Source: Salinibacter altiplanensis | Lineage (GTDB): Bacteria; Bacteroidota; Rhodothermia; Rhodothermales; Salinibacteraceae | Direction: 5' to 3' | NCBI RefSeq assembly: GCF_002894645.1 | Contig: NZ_NCQY01000030.1 | Span: 1-64,000, forward strand | Length of the DNA: 64,000 nt | In this document: piece after piece, positions 42,806-52,660 of the stretch | How the letters are laid out: each line of letters begins with the position of its first letter | How positions within the stretch are numbered: position 1 is the first letter of the stretch | The notes under the pieces: model-generated | What the model saw: only the letters and a program-made list of their open reading frames with translations | What the model was told of the DNA's origin: nothing | The model's database searches: none | Made by a program: the position numbers and the translations under genes

Positions 42806-45328
42806 TCAGTTCAGGGGGCGGCCCACCACGACCGTTTCCTTGAGCTCGGTGGTGGTGCCGTCGTCGGCCTGGACCGCCTCGAGCAGGACCACGTAGGGGC
42901 CGACGCGTACCCGATCGCCTGCATCGTCGCGCCCGTTCCACACCAGCTCGTCACTACGGCCAGAAAGCCGGGCCTGTTCAAGGGTGCGCACGCGGCGGCC
43001 TCGGGCGTCGAAGATCCGAGCCCGGACGAGGCTTGGGCGGGCGGACAGGGTGTATTGGATGCGGGTGGCTCCATCCCGCTCGATGGAGAAGGGGCTGGGG
43101 CGGATGTCAATCCCGGGGGCGGCGGGCGTGTCGTCTGGGGGAGCTAGGGACACGTCGTTTGGGGCCCCCGGCGTGCCGCCCGCAGACGCTGTACTGCTCG
43201 TCCAGTTGTCTCCCTTGCTGGCGTTGGCGGTCGGGCTGATGCGCTCCAGTGCGCTGCCTTTCGGATCTGCGAGACCGGCGGCGTGCCAGTCGGGGGTGTA
43301 CGAGAGATCTGCAACGACGGTGCTGTCGCGGCGGTGTACCCGAACGCGATCGCCGTCGTTGCGAAGGCCCAGTGTGGAGCCGCGCACAGGGAGGTAGCCC
43401 ACCGCGTCTGATGCCAGCGGCGCGTTGGGAAAGGCAGCGGCTAGCTGAGACGACTCGGGAGAGGCGGCGTCCTTCGGGGCGGCCGCCACGATGGCGAACC
43501 CCCCGGGTGCGAGGCGCCGTCGCCGTCCGACCCGCAGCGTATCCGCCGTGCCGTTTTCCGTGGGCCGGTCGGTCAGCGCCAGTCCGCTGAGCGTCAGGGG
43601 ATGGTCGGCGAGACTCCGAAGCTCCACGTATTCCACCTGATTGGGCCGATCGTCAAAGTCGTCGGCCAACGGATTGAACATGAGTTCATTGACGATCAAT
43701 GTGACGGGATGGGGACGCCGGGCGAAGGGCAGGGAGGCCCGGTCGCGCCGATTGCCCACCCGGTCGCGCACATCGGTGACGACGACGGCCTCGGCCGTTG
43801 GGGCCTCCGCAAGCGACAGACGCACGACGCTGTCGGCCTGGACGCGGGTTTCCACGACCGTGGATCCATCGAGCTGGAACGCCTCCGGTGGGGTGCTGGC
43901 CGAGCGAATCGGTTCATTGAAGGTGACCGCGGCGGCCAGAGAGTCCACCTGCTCGGCGAACGTGGGCTGTGGGGGGGCAGTGTCGGGCGCGTAGCGACTG
44001 TTCTGCGCGCCGGGCGTTGCCCCGTTCGGGGCGGTGGACGAGGCGAAATTCGACGCATCGTCCGAGGGGCCGCGCGGGTCGATGCGCTCCAGCGACCGGC
44101 CGTCGCGTCCCCCCCACGAGGGGACGAAGGACACGGCGTCAATCTCGGTGTCGGAGGGGGCGTGCCGCAGGACGATCGTGTCCCCGCCGTTGTTGAGGGC
44201 GTCCCATCCCTCCGGGAAAATAAATTCCACACCGGGATAGGCGTCGGCGAACGCGTCTGCATCCCGCACGAGCACGACATACTGGCCGGGGCGAAACAGC
44301 GTTTGCGGCGGGGCGGCCGGGGCAAAGTCTCGGGCCTCGTCGGCGTAGCGGAAGGCGCCCAGGTCGAAGGTCTTGTCCGAGCGGTTGTACAATTCGAAAA
44401 ACTCGTTCGACGCGGGCGAGGGGGCGTACAGAAGCTCGGAAACCACCACGTCGCCGGGGGCTGGCGTGTCGGGGACGACATAGGAGAACGAGACGGTGCC
44501 GTCGTCCTGCACGTTGCCTCGCAGATCGGCGATGCCGGTGACGACGAGAACGTACTCGCCGGTGGAGAGGGATCGCGACAACGTGCAGTGAACCTGCGTG
44601 GGAACGTCGTCGTCGACCTGGGTCCCGGTGACGGAGGGAGTCCCGGCCGAGTCGAACTGGAACGCCTCGGGGGCGACGGTAGCGGGATCCACGGGTTCGG
44701 AAAAGACCACCGTCAGCGAGTCTCCACGTTGGGGGGGAATGACACGGACGAGGGAAGGGGGCGTCTCGTCGGGGGCGTACACGCTGTTTTTCGTGCCGGG
44801 GGTGGCGCCGGATGCGGCCTCCGACGACGCAAAGTTTGTCCCCGTGTCCGACGGCCCGCCCGGGTCGATTCGTTCCAGGGATCGGCCACCGCTTCCCCCC
44901 CACGATGGGTCGTACGGCACGGAATCGAGGGAGGTGCCGGAAGGGGCATGGCGGAGGTAAACCGTGTCGCCACTGTTGTTGAGGGTCGGCCATCGTGCCG
45001 GTGCCAGAAAGGGCACGCTCGGGTACGCGGCCGTGAAGGCTCCGGGAGCACGGACCAGCACGATGTAGTCCCCGCCATCGAGTGTGGTGTCGGTGGTCGT
45101 CACCGGCTCGTATGACCGATTGGCGTCTGCGACGGCAAGCTCGTCGAGCGCAACAGGGTTCTCGGACCGGTTGTGGAGCTCTACAAACTCATTCGTCGGG
45201 GGCGACGGGGCGTACAGGATCTCGTTGATTACTACGTCGCCGAGGGACGGCTGTGCGGGGACGGCCTGAGGCCTGAGGGCAATCCCGAGCACGAAAAAGA
45301 CAATGGCGCTCCATAGAAGTGGACGCAT
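42806..45328 (-). CDS. Secreted multidomain protein with three lamin-tail domains
   Basis: 840 residues with an N-terminal signal ('LLWSAIVFFVLGIALRPQAV'). Lamin-tail (LTD) domains are visible in three places: 'GDVVINEILYAPSPPTNEFV' near the start, 'GDVVVSELLYAPSPASNEFF' in the middle, and 'LIVNELMFNPLADDFDDRPN' later. Ig-like 'VVFSEPVDPATVAPEAF' segments lie between them. The C-terminus has a FlgD-type fold, 'RIFDARGRRVRTLEQARLSG'. The domains are surface adhesion or matrix modules. It is convergent with the polyketide synthase and on the same strand as the amidohydrolase upstream. Confidence 0.85.
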   Translation of the reverse strand: MRPLLWSAIVFFVLGIALRPQAVPAQPSLGDVVINEILYAPSPPTNEFVELHNRSENPVALDELAVADANRSYEPVTTTDTTLDGGDYIVLVRAPGAFTAAYPSVPFLAPARWPTLNNSGDTVYLRHAPSGTSLDSVPYDPSWGGSGGRSLERIDPGGPSDTGTNFASSEAASGATPGTKNSVYAPDETPPSLVRVIPPQRGDSLTVVFSEPVDPATVAPEAFQFDSAGTPSVTGTQVDDDVPTQVHCTLSRSLSTGEYVLVVTGIADLRGNVQDDGTVSFSYVVPDTPAPGDVVVSELLYAPSPASNEFFELYNRSDKTFDLGAFRYADEARDFAPAAPPQTLFRPGQYVVLVRDADAFADAYPGVEFIFPEGWDALNNGGDTIVLRHAPSDTEIDAVSFVPSWGGRDGRSLERIDPRGPSDDASNFASSTAPNGATPGAQNSRYAPDTAPPQPTFAEQVDSLAAAVTFNEPIRSASTPPEAFQLDGSTVVETRVQADSVVRLSLAEAPTAEAVVVTDVRDRVGNRRDRASLPFARRPHPVTLIVNELMFNPLADDFDDRPNQVEYVELRSLADHPLTLSGLALTDRPTENGTADTLRVGRRRRLAPGGFAIVAAAPKDAASPESSQLAAAFPNAPLASDAVGYLPVRGSTLGLRNDGDRVRVHRRDSTVVADLSYTPDWHAAGLADPKGSALERISPTANASKGDNWTSSTASAGGTPGAPNDVSLAPPDDTPAAPGIDIRPSPFSIERDGATRIQYTLSARPSLVRARIFDARGRRVRTLEQARLSGRSDELVWNGRDDAGDRVRVGPYVVLLEAVQADDGTTTELKETVVVGRPLN

Positions 45329-45427
45329 GGGCCCATGGTGGTCCAGACCAGAAGGAGCAGAGCACTTGTTGGAAGATTTGAATAGAACATAATGATAGGG
45401 CGGGCTCTGATCAAGCCCGGGCGGAAC

Positions 45428-46735
45428 TCAGTGGGCCACCTCGGAGGAGCCGTTGTCCGTTGATGTGAGATGGGAGGCGGGGTGGGCACCCTTTAGCCCC
45501 TCCCGGTTGAGGTGGTTCAGTAGCACCCGAGCCATCAGGCGCGACGTGGGGGCGAGGGGGGTCTCATCGAGATCGAACCGGTGGTGATGGAGGGGATAGC
45601 TGGTCTCCGGTCCAGACGCCGTGCCGACCCGAACGAAGCCCCCGGAGACGTGCTTCAGGTAGTGGGCAAAGTCTTCGCCCCCCATGCTCGACTCTGGAAT
45701 CTGGTAGACTGCCTCCTCCCCAAACGCATCCCGAATGGTCGCCTCCACGTTTGCAATGGCCGCCTCGTCGTTGATGACGGGTGGGGACCCGTCGTCAAAG
45801 TCCAGCTCCACGTGTGCACCGTGGAGCGTTTCCATCCGTTCGGCGATCTGGTGCATGCGGTTGCGGATCGTCTCGCGGTCGTTCGGCGATACGGTGCGCA
45901 GGGTGCCGCCGAGGGAGGCCTGTTCCGGAATGACGTTGTGGGCCTCGCTGCCGTCGAGCATGGTGACGGTCAAGACGCTCGGGGTGCGGGCGTCGGTGAT
46001 GCGTCCCGCCAGTTGGTAAAACTGATTCATCAGCTGCGAGGCGATCCAGACGGTGTCGACGCCCTTGTGGGGCCGGGCCGAGTGGCCCGTCCCTTCCTGG
46101 CGGATTCGAACTTCGAATCGGTCGGAGGAGGCCGTGGCGGGGCCGGTGATGAGGCCGTAGCGTCCCACCTCCAAGGTGGGGTCGACGTGCACCGCGTACA
46201 CGGCGTCGAGGTCTTCGAGGATGCCTCCACGGATCATGAGGGGGGCGCCACTGGGAAGGCCCTCCTCGTTGGGTTGAAAGAAGACGCGCGCCCGTCCCTG
46301 CAGTTGCTCGCGGTTGTTGTGAAGCACCAGGGCGACCCCGATGGCGATGGCTGTGTGGGCGTCGTGACCACACAGGTGGGCGACGTTGGGCGTTTGCGAG
46401 CGATAAGGCACCTGCTTCTGGTCCTGCGTGGGAAGGGCGTCGATGTCGGCCCGGTAGCCCACGGCCCCACCGGAGCCCTCGCCTTCAATGTCGACGTACA
46501 GTCCCGTGCCGGCGATGGGGCCGTGCACGTCGAGCCCATACCCCTCGAGCGTCTCCCGGATAAAGCGGGACGTGTTGTGTTCCTCCATCCCTACCTCCGG
46601 ATGCTGGTGGAGGTAGCGGCGTACTCCCACGAGCACCTGCGCCAAAGACTGGGTCTCGTCGGTGACGTTGGCGATGGGGGCAGGGAGGTGGGAGCGATCA
46701 ACGGGGGAGATGGAGGAGAGCATTCGGGGCCGCAA
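45428..46735 (-). CDS. M20-family amidohydrolase (N-acyl amino acid / indole-3-acetyl type)
   Basis: 435 residues. The dinuclear metal site is visible: 'VAHLCGHDAHTAIAIGVALV' (Cys/His/Asp), 'VFFQPNEEGLPSGAPLMIRG' (Glu-Glu) and 'GVDTVWIASQLMNQFYQLAG' in the lid domain. 'SSMGGEDFAHYLKHVSGGFV' gives the final His ligand. Members remove acyl groups from amino acids or hydrolyse peptides; the substrate is unknown. It is followed 99 bases later by the lamin-tail gene. Confidence 0.93.
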   Translation of the reverse strand: MRPRMLSSISPVDRSHLPAPIANVTDETQSLAQVLVGVRRYLHQHPEVGMEEHNTSRFIRETLEGYGLDVHGPIAGTGLYVDIEGEGSGGAVGYRADIDALPTQDQKQVPYRSQTPNVAHLCGHDAHTAIAIGVALVLHNNREQLQGRARVFFQPNEEGLPSGAPLMIRGGILEDLDAVYAVHVDPTLEVGRYGLITGPATASSDRFEVRIRQEGTGHSARPHKGVDTVWIASQLMNQFYQLAGRITDARTPSVLTVTMLDGSEAHNVIPEQASLGGTLRTVSPNDRETIRNRMHQIAERMETLHGAHVELDFDDGSPPVINDEAAIANVEATIRDAFGEEAVYQIPESSMGGEDFAHYLKHVSGGFVRVGTASGPETSYPLHHHRFDLDETPLAPTSRLMARVLLNHLNREGLKGAHPASHLTSTDNGSSEVAH

Positions 46736-46856
46736 GATTCATGTGTAACGTCAGCGATTAGGCTTGTCTCGGTGGTGCAAGAGAAGCCAATGGTATAAGA
46801 AAAGCTAGGGTTGATCAACGAAATGGGCCCCGAAGAGATTCGGGAGAAATGGTCTT

Positions 46857-49013
46857 TCAGGTGAGTCCGAGAAATTTTCGCAGCGTCCATTCGCTGGCCA
46901 GGAGGGTGAGAATGGCGATCAGGAAGAGTGAGGTGCGCCAGAGCTCGGTCTCCGAGGACTGTTGGACCACCTCGCTGGAAAAAGAATCCTGCCTGGACAA
47001 GTCGGCCGGCAGCTGGTCGGCCGTCCGGGACGTATAGGCTGCTCCGCCCGCGCGGGTGGCCAGCTGGCGCATGAAGACGGGATCGGCGCGCGGTGCCTGG
47101 TACTCGATCCGAAGGGGAGCCACGGAGAATTCGCCTTGGTCCGTGCCCAGAGGGGCCCCGTCGAGCTGGGCTTGGGCCTCGTACCGGTACGTCCCCTCCG
47201 GCAGCGTCCCAATCTCAAGTGTGTATCGACCCTGCCCCGTCGGATCCATGGTGTAGGGAGACTCGGTACCGGTGGAGTCGGTGACCACTATGTCCACCGC
47301 CGCCTCCGACACCGGCTGCATGCTCTCGTCGTACACCTGTCCGGTGAAAGAAACGGCCTCGGTTCCGCCAAAGGTAGAGGCGGTGGGGCGGACGCGCACT
47401 GGCGAGTCGTTGTCCTCGGTACGTGCCCACCGGAGCAGGTTGGAGGCCAGGCCGGGCCAGAGCGGATCGGCTGCCCGGAGCGCCGAGGGCAGAAGGGCCC
47501 ATCGCCACACCCCACTTCCCAAAAACGCGGCGGTTCGCAGGCCTGCACGGCGACGGAGGACCAGCAGGGGAGCGGATGTCGTGGCGGCGGTCCCAAGCAC
47601 CTGGGCGTCCGGAGAGGGGGACCATGCGGACGTGGGGATTTGAAGGGGCGGGAGGCGCTCAAACAACTCCTGCTCGGCGCCTTCGATGCGATAGACGGGA
47701 TGCTGTCGGGCGCTTTCCACGACGTCGAAGGAGGCCTCCGTCCCCCCCGAGCCCGTGGTCGTGGGACGGGCCGGCAGAACCGAATCGAAGTGTTCGTTCC
47801 AGGCAGTGAGATCGGTCTGGCGGTCAAGAAAGAAGAGGGCCGGGGTGCCGTCCTCCACGAGCGCAGCGACACGCTGCACTGTGTCGTCGGGCACGGAGGG
47901 GCTCGGAAAGCCGGCGAGTACCACCACGTCGAAGCCCGATAGGTCGTCCGGCAGCGGGCCTTCGAGGAATGTCCCGTCAGGGGTCGAGACGCGGGCTGTA
48001 ACCTCTGTGTCGGCGGTCTGCTCGTAGACGCGGCGAAGGGCACTCACGTTGGGGGAGGGAGCTGCGCCGAGCACGAGCACCCGTCGCTTCCGTTCTAGAA
48101 CCCGGAGCGATGCCGACTGTGCGTTGTTACGGGTCGTCACTTCGCCGGACTGTTCGGGGACCCGCACGGTCAGTTGCTGGAGGCCGGCCCGCTCGGGCGC
48201 GAAGGTGAGGTTCACCGAGGCCTCGCCGGTGCCGCTTGGCAGGCGTACCTGGCGCTGATCGAGCGTGCGGCCGGACTGCTCAAGGGTCACGGGAATCGGC
48301 CCGCCGGGGCCTCCCGTGACACTGAGGGTAACGCGGACGGGCACCGACGAATCGAGGTAGGCCCGCTCGTTGGTCGTGACGCTCTGTACCCGGAGGTCGC
48401 GCGGCCGGGTGGTGTCGCCGACGGTGACGGTGTGGACGGGAACGGGCGATCGATCGGCTGCCCGCAGGGGATTTTGTCCAGTGTTGTGCTGCCCGTCAGA
48501 GACGAGCACGATTCCGTCCAGGTTTTCGTCCCGCAGCGCTTGGGGAACCCTTTGGAGGCTGCTCGTGAGGTCGGTACGAGCGCCGTCGAAGCGCAACGAG
48601 TCGGCGATCGACCCGGAGAGGGGCCGTGACGCCTCCCCGAGGGAAAAAAAGCGCGTCGTTCCTGGCGTTTCCTTGTCCCGGAGAGCGTCTACGACGGGGC
48701 GGACGGCCGTTCGAGCCGTCGTGGGGCGGGCAGTGGAGGTGTCTCCGGCCGTGACCACCTGCATGCTCTGGGTGTCGTCTACGAGGACGGCCAGAACCGG
48801 TGGGCGCTCGCGCGACTGAAATTGCTGCAGAACCGGCTCGAACAGAAGAAAGCAGATGAGGGCGAGGGCGAGGAAGCGAAGTCCCCCTAGCAGCACGCGC
48901 CACGTCGCAGTGAGCGAAGGGACGGTCGACCGGTAGGTCCAGTACGTGAGGCCTCCCGCCACCGCCACGCACAAGAGAAGGAGCCAGGGCGAGTACCCGA
49001 AGGAGAACGCCAT
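46857..49013 (-). CDS. Membrane-anchored VWA-type / Ig-like protein
   Basis: 718 residues. Two N-terminal membrane helices ('WLLLLCVAVAGGLTYWTY', 'LLGGLRFLALALICFLLFE') and one near the C-terminus ('TSLFLIAILTLLASEWTL') anchor it. A VWA-like domain starts after the second helix: 'RPPVLAVLVDDTQSMQVV' holds the D-x-S-x-S-type MIDAS pattern (DDTQS), with 'DGIVLVSDGQHNTGQNPLRA' further on. Ig-like segments follow ('VTLSVTGGPGGPIPVTLEQS'). The layout is that of BatA/BatB-type aerotolerance and stress proteins, but it has its own long middle. It is upstream of the amidohydrolase gene on the same strand. Confidence 0.8.
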   Translation of the reverse strand: MAFSFGYSPWLLLLCVAVAGGLTYWTYRSTVPSLTATWRVLLGGLRFLALALICFLLFEPVLQQFQSRERPPVLAVLVDDTQSMQVVTAGDTSTARPTTARTAVRPVVDALRDKETPGTTRFFSLGEASRPLSGSIADSLRFDGARTDLTSSLQRVPQALRDENLDGIVLVSDGQHNTGQNPLRAADRSPVPVHTVTVGDTTRPRDLRVQSVTTNERAYLDSSVPVRVTLSVTGGPGGPIPVTLEQSGRTLDQRQVRLPSGTGEASVNLTFAPERAGLQQLTVRVPEQSGEVTTRNNAQSASLRVLERKRRVLVLGAAPSPNVSALRRVYEQTADTEVTARVSTPDGTFLEGPLPDDLSGFDVVVLAGFPSPSVPDDTVQRVAALVEDGTPALFFLDRQTDLTAWNEHFDSVLPARPTTTGSGGTEASFDVVESARQHPVYRIEGAEQELFERLPPLQIPTSAWSPSPDAQVLGTAATTSAPLLVLRRRAGLRTAAFLGSGVWRWALLPSALRAADPLWPGLASNLLRWARTEDNDSPVRVRPTASTFGGTEAVSFTGQVYDESMQPVSEAAVDIVVTDSTGTESPYTMDPTGQGRYTLEIGTLPEGTYRYEAQAQLDGAPLGTDQGEFSVAPLRIEYQAPRADPVFMRQLATRAGGAAYTSRTADQLPADLSRQDSFSSEVVQQSSETELWRTSLFLIAILTLLASEWTLRKFLGLT

Positions 49014-49026
49014 GCCGACGAAGAAC

Positions 49027-50691
49027 TTACTTGGAGATCGTGACGCGGCCCACGGCCCGGCGGCCCTGGTCTGATGTCACTACGTATCGGTACAGGCCGG
49101 GCGGGAGGCCATCGACATCAACGGCAAGGCGGTTGGGGCCCGGGTGCCCCGCCCGTTCAACATGGCGCACCCGTCGTCCGAGTGGGGTGTGTAGGGCAAG
49201 CCGGAAGGTCGTCGTGTGGACAGGGGCGGAAACCGGGATGATGAGGGAAGAGTCATCGGTGGCCCGGTACGGCGTTGAGGCCTCCAGAGTGGGCGGTGCC
49301 GTGCGGCGTGCCTGCCACTCGGCGTGTCGGACGGCGGCCTCGGCGTTTACGATGCCCCAGCCACGCGTAGTATCGGGGGCGTGGGCCTGAGAGGCGGTCG
49401 TTCGAAGAAGCGTCCGAACCTGGATCGGGCCCAGCGTGGGGTTGATCTGCAGCATTTGGGCGACGATTCCGGTGACCTGGGGACTGGCGAAGGAGGTGCC
49501 GCTGACCCGAGCGTACTGATCGTTCTCCCACGCGGCCGGCACCTTCTCCCCCTGTACCACCACGTCCGGCTTGCGGCGGCCGTCCGCTGTGGGGCCGCGG
49601 GCACTGAAGGTGGCAACCGACGAGTCGGGGGCGATGGCGCCCACCGCGATGGCCGAGTCGGCGTCGGCGGGCGTGTTGACGTAGAACCAACAGCCCTTGG
49701 GAGCGTCGCAGCCGCTGTTGCCGGCACTGACCACTACCGTTACGCCCCGCCGGGCGGCTTCGTCCACCGCCCGCGTGGTGAGGGCCGTATCCCCGTCCAG
49801 GTCATCAGGGGAGTAGCTGCGCTGGCCGTCGTCAAAGCGAGTGTAGCCGATCGAGGCGTTTACCACGTCCACCCCCTGGCGCGTGAGCCATTCGAGGCCC
49901 GCCACGAAGTTGTCCTCCTCCACGTTGCGCTCGTACTGGGTAAATTCTGTCGTCGCCCCCCACACGGTGGCCCCGTGGGCCGGCCCCACGAGCGAGCCTG
50001 GATCGTAGCCGGCGGCCACGGACACGACGCTAGCCCCGTGGGTCCCCCCCTGTTGTCCAGCCGTCACGTCCCGGAGCCCCCCGAGCCGATCATTCGCTCG
50101 CAGGTGCGAAAACACCGGGTGGCGAAGACCGGCGTAGTTCGCGTCCAGAAAGCCGACGTCCACGCCGCGCCCGTTCAGCCCTCGGGCCAGTGGAGAGAGG
50201 GCGTTGATGCGGGACAAGGGCCCGGCCGCAGCCCCTGGGGCCGGCGGCGACGGGTCGGGGGCCCCGAAGGAGTGGCCGAGGGGGCGAAGCGAGGCCACCG
50301 GGCGCGTCTTCTGGACAAAGGGAAGTCCCGCCACCGCGGCACGGGTGTCGGGGGAGAGCCACGCGGAGACGGCGTGAAGCCAGCGGCTCCGCACGAGGGG
50401 CCGGACTCCGAGGGCCCGAAGGCGGTCGAGAAATGCCGGCGCTACCGGACGTGCGGAAGAGGAGGCACGAGCGGGTGCGGCTTCTGAGGGACGGTTCGTC
50501 AGAAGGATCCAGTATTTGTCCGCGGACGTGCTATCGACGGAAAGGGCCTTGGCTGGCTGTACGGTACACAGTGCCCCCACCGAGACCGCAATGGCCAAGA
50601 GGCAGAGCGTCTGGGCGGACCAAGCCGAGACCTGAGACAAGAGCCCCGCGGGCAGAATGTCCCCGCGAGTGGGCGAGCGTGACTCACACAT
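49027..50691 (-). CDS. Secreted subtilase (S8) with sorting-type C-terminal tail
   Basis: 554 residues from the ATG at 50691 ('MCESRSPTRGDILPAGLLSQ'); an upstream in-frame ATG at 50721 lies inside the antiporter gene. A signal sequence is followed by a propeptide-like region. The catalytic triad falls in 'GVDVGFLDANYAGLRHP' (Asp), 'GGTHGASVVSVAAG' (His) and 'VSGTSFASPQVTGIVAQML' (Ser). The C-terminal 'VDGLPPGLYRYVVTSDQGRR' resembles type IX secretion sorting tails. The start codon overlaps the last codons of the antiporter gene by 8 bases, suggesting translational coupling. Confidence 0.9.
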   Translation of the reverse strand: MCESRSPTRGDILPAGLLSQVSAWSAQTLCLLAIAVSVGALCTVQPAKALSVDSTSADKYWILLTNRPSEAAPARASSSARPVAPAFLDRLRALGVRPLVRSRWLHAVSAWLSPDTRAAVAGLPFVQKTRPVASLRPLGHSFGAPDPSPPAPGAAAGPLSRINALSPLARGLNGRGVDVGFLDANYAGLRHPVFSHLRANDRLGGLRDVTAGQQGGTHGASVVSVAAGYDPGSLVGPAHGATVWGATTEFTQYERNVEEDNFVAGLEWLTRQGVDVVNASIGYTRFDDGQRSYSPDDLDGDTALTTRAVDEAARRGVTVVVSAGNSGCDAPKGCWFYVNTPADADSAIAVGAIAPDSSVATFSARGPTADGRRKPDVVVQGEKVPAAWENDQYARVSGTSFASPQVTGIVAQMLQINPTLGPIQVRTLLRTTASQAHAPDTTRGWGIVNAEAAVRHAEWQARRTAPPTLEASTPYRATDDSSLIIPVSAPVHTTTFRLALHTPLGRRVRHVERAGHPGPNRLAVDVDGLPPGLYRYVVTSDQGRRAVGRVTISK

Positions 50692-51637
50692 ACAAGAACA
50701 CCATAAACCCCAGAAAGGCAACCACCATGAATGCCCCTTTCATCCGAGTAATTCTTTGATCCCACCAGGTCAATGGCACCACCAGGGCACAGAACCCAAT
50801 CATGACAGGAAAGTGCAGGCGGATCGTTTCCGGATCGACCGTAATGGGCTCGGCGATGGCCAGCGTGCCCACGACGAACAGCACATTCAGAAGATTGCTC
50901 CCGATGACGTTGCCCACGGTCATGTCGACCTCCTGCTTTAGGGTGCCCACCATGGAGGCCGCCAGCTCGGGGAGGCTTGTGCCAATCGCCACCACCGTCA
51001 GGCCAATCACGACATGGTCGATGTTCAGGACATCCGAGATCGCAAGGGCGTTGTCGACCATTAGATGCGCCCCGAGCGTGAGCCCCCCCATGCCGCCCAT
51101 CACGTAAACCGTCTTGGCCAGGGCGGAGAGCTCAGGGTCGGCGGCGTCAAGTTCGCCCTCCATGCTTTCGAGAACGGTGCCCCTCGTGGTCTGGTGGGCG
51201 TCGTAGAACACGTAGGCCGCGAGCCCTGAGAGCAGGATCACCATCACGATGCCGTCCCTGGCGCCGATCACGCCGTCGAGGGCGCAGAGATAAAAGAGGA
51301 CCATTACGCCGAGCATCACGGGGTACTCGCGCCGCAGCACTTCGGGCGTGACGGCGAGGGGCAACACCACGGCACACGCCCCAAGGATGAGGGCCACGTT
51401 GCTAATGTTGGAGCCGATGATGTTGCCGATGGCAAGTGGGGACTCCCCCGAGATCAACGCAAACACGTTGACCAGATACTCCGGCATTGACGTTCCGAGG
51501 GCGACCACCGTCAGTCCCAGGATGACGGGGCGAATTCCGTACTGTAGGGCAATGCTGGAGGCGCCCTGAATGAGGCCCTCGGCGCCCAGGTAGAGCAGCA
51601 GCAGGCCGACGAAGAAGAGAAAAACGTATAGGATCAT
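50684..51637 (-). CDS. Calcium/sodium antiporter, YrbG-type CaCA family
   Basis: 317 residues and about ten membrane helices. Two inverted CaCA repeats are visible: 'VVALGTSMPEYLVNVFAL' with 'GNIIGSNISNVALILGA' in the first, and 'VVAIGTSLPELAASMVG' with 'GNVIGSNLLNVLFVVGT' in the second. It exchanges Ca2+ for Na+ across the inner membrane. An acidic loop joins the halves. Its last codons overlap the start of the downstream subtilase. Confidence 0.95.
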   Translation of the reverse strand: MILYVFLFFVGLLLLYLGAEGLIQGASSIALQYGIRPVILGLTVVALGTSMPEYLVNVFALISGESPLAIGNIIGSNISNVALILGACAVVLPLAVTPEVLRREYPVMLGVMVLFYLCALDGVIGARDGIVMVILLSGLAAYVFYDAHQTTRGTVLESMEGELDAADPELSALAKTVYVMGGMGGLTLGAHLMVDNALAISDVLNIDHVVIGLTVVAIGTSLPELAASMVGTLKQEVDMTVGNVIGSNLLNVLFVVGTLAIAEPITVDPETIRLHFPVMIGFCALVVPLTWWDQRITRMKGAFMVVAFLGFMVFLYV

Positions 51638-51856
51638 GCAGGGCTGCTCGGGTGAATCGCCGGCCGCAGCGAAGAGTCCGCCGACGGATTGGTGGTTGGT
51701 TCGGCGGTCAGGTCGTGTGGGGCCAACGGGGCGTCGGGCCCCGTCCGTCGAGGAGACTCATCCGCCGGCCCGGCCGGTCGTAGTGCAGACATGCCACAGG
51801 CATAGCTCCGTCGCGGCGTCGAGCTCAGTCGAGGGAAGTGGGTCCCTTCTAAGGCC
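51638..51856. other. Gap between the antiporter and cytidine deaminase genes
   Basis: 219 bases upstream of the antiporter. I see no gene, hairpin or clear promoter; it presumably carries the antiporter promoter. Confidence 0.35.
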
Positions 51857-52660
51857 CTACGAGACGTCGAGCAGGGCTTGTCCCCGGAACGACCCTGGCA
51901 GTAAGGCCGAGACACTGGAGCGCTCATGGGGCGCGCTGTGTCGATCCATCCAAAGCGTCGCTTCCGGGGCGAGTTCCGCGAGAAGCTGGCGGCAGGCCCC
52001 GCACGGTGTAGCGTCGGGGTCGTCGCGGCACGTGAGGTAGAGACGGTGCGGCGTCGGGAGTGCGTACGACTGCACGGTGCCAAGGGCGTTGCGCTCCGCG
52101 CAGAGGATGCGAGCCCAGTCCGGGTGCTCCACGTTGACGCCCGGTACGCAGAGGGTGTCCTGAATGTCGAAAAGGGCACCCACTGGGTACCCGGATGCGG
52201 GCACGTGGGCCCGCTGAGCCACACGGCGAACGGCTTGAATGCCCTCTTCCGCCTCGCCGATGGAAGCGTTGAGACTGGGAGGGTGGCGAGCCTTCATGGA
52301 GGGCAGCGATCCGCCCCCCCCTGCACCTTGAACCCAGGCGTCGTCGGCGCACGGCTCGAAGGGGCCCTGGGGCAGATCTTCGACGTACAGGGCTTCTTCC
52401 CGACGGAAGGAGCGCGAGAGCACGAAGGCCGCAATCGATGCGCTGCGTTCGAGGGCGACGGCTGTGGTGTAGGCGTTGAGCAGGGCCGGGATCGTGAGTG
52501 AGTACGAGGCACTCTCCACGCGCACCCCAGGGATCCATCGACCGTCGTCCAAGAGGAGCACCGCTGCCGTAGGGGTTTCGGAGAACGGCACGTAGGCACG
52601 GGACAGCAGATCCTCCGCCCGGCTGCGGAGGGAATCGAGGGTGGAAGCGCGTGGGGACAT
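51857..52660 (-). CDS. Cytidine deaminase with two CDA domains, the first degenerate
   Basis: 267 residues from the ATG at 52660. The C-terminal domain (about 138-260) is active-type: 'ILCAERNALGTVQSY' (zinc-ligand Cys187 and catalytic Glu189) and 'DATPCGACRQLLAELAP' (Cys220, Cys223). The N-terminal domain (about 8-100) has the same fold pattern ('RAYVPFSETPTAAVLLLDDG') but neither a CAE nor a PCxxC motif. This is like the dimeric E. coli Cdd, in which one half is catalytic and the other degenerate, but here the catalytic copy is C-terminal. It converts cytidine or deoxycytidine to uridine. Confidence 0.88.
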   Translation of the reverse strand: MSPRASTLDSLRSRAEDLLSRAYVPFSETPTAAVLLLDDGRWIPGVRVESASYSLTIPALLNAYTTAVALERSASIAAFVLSRSFRREEALYVEDLPQGPFEPCADDAWVQGAGGGGSLPSMKARHPPSLNASIGEAEEGIQAVRRVAQRAHVPASGYPVGALFDIQDTLCVPGVNVEHPDWARILCAERNALGTVQSYALPTPHRLYLTCRDDPDATPCGACRQLLAELAPEATLWMDRHSAPHERSSVSALLPGSFRGQALLDVS

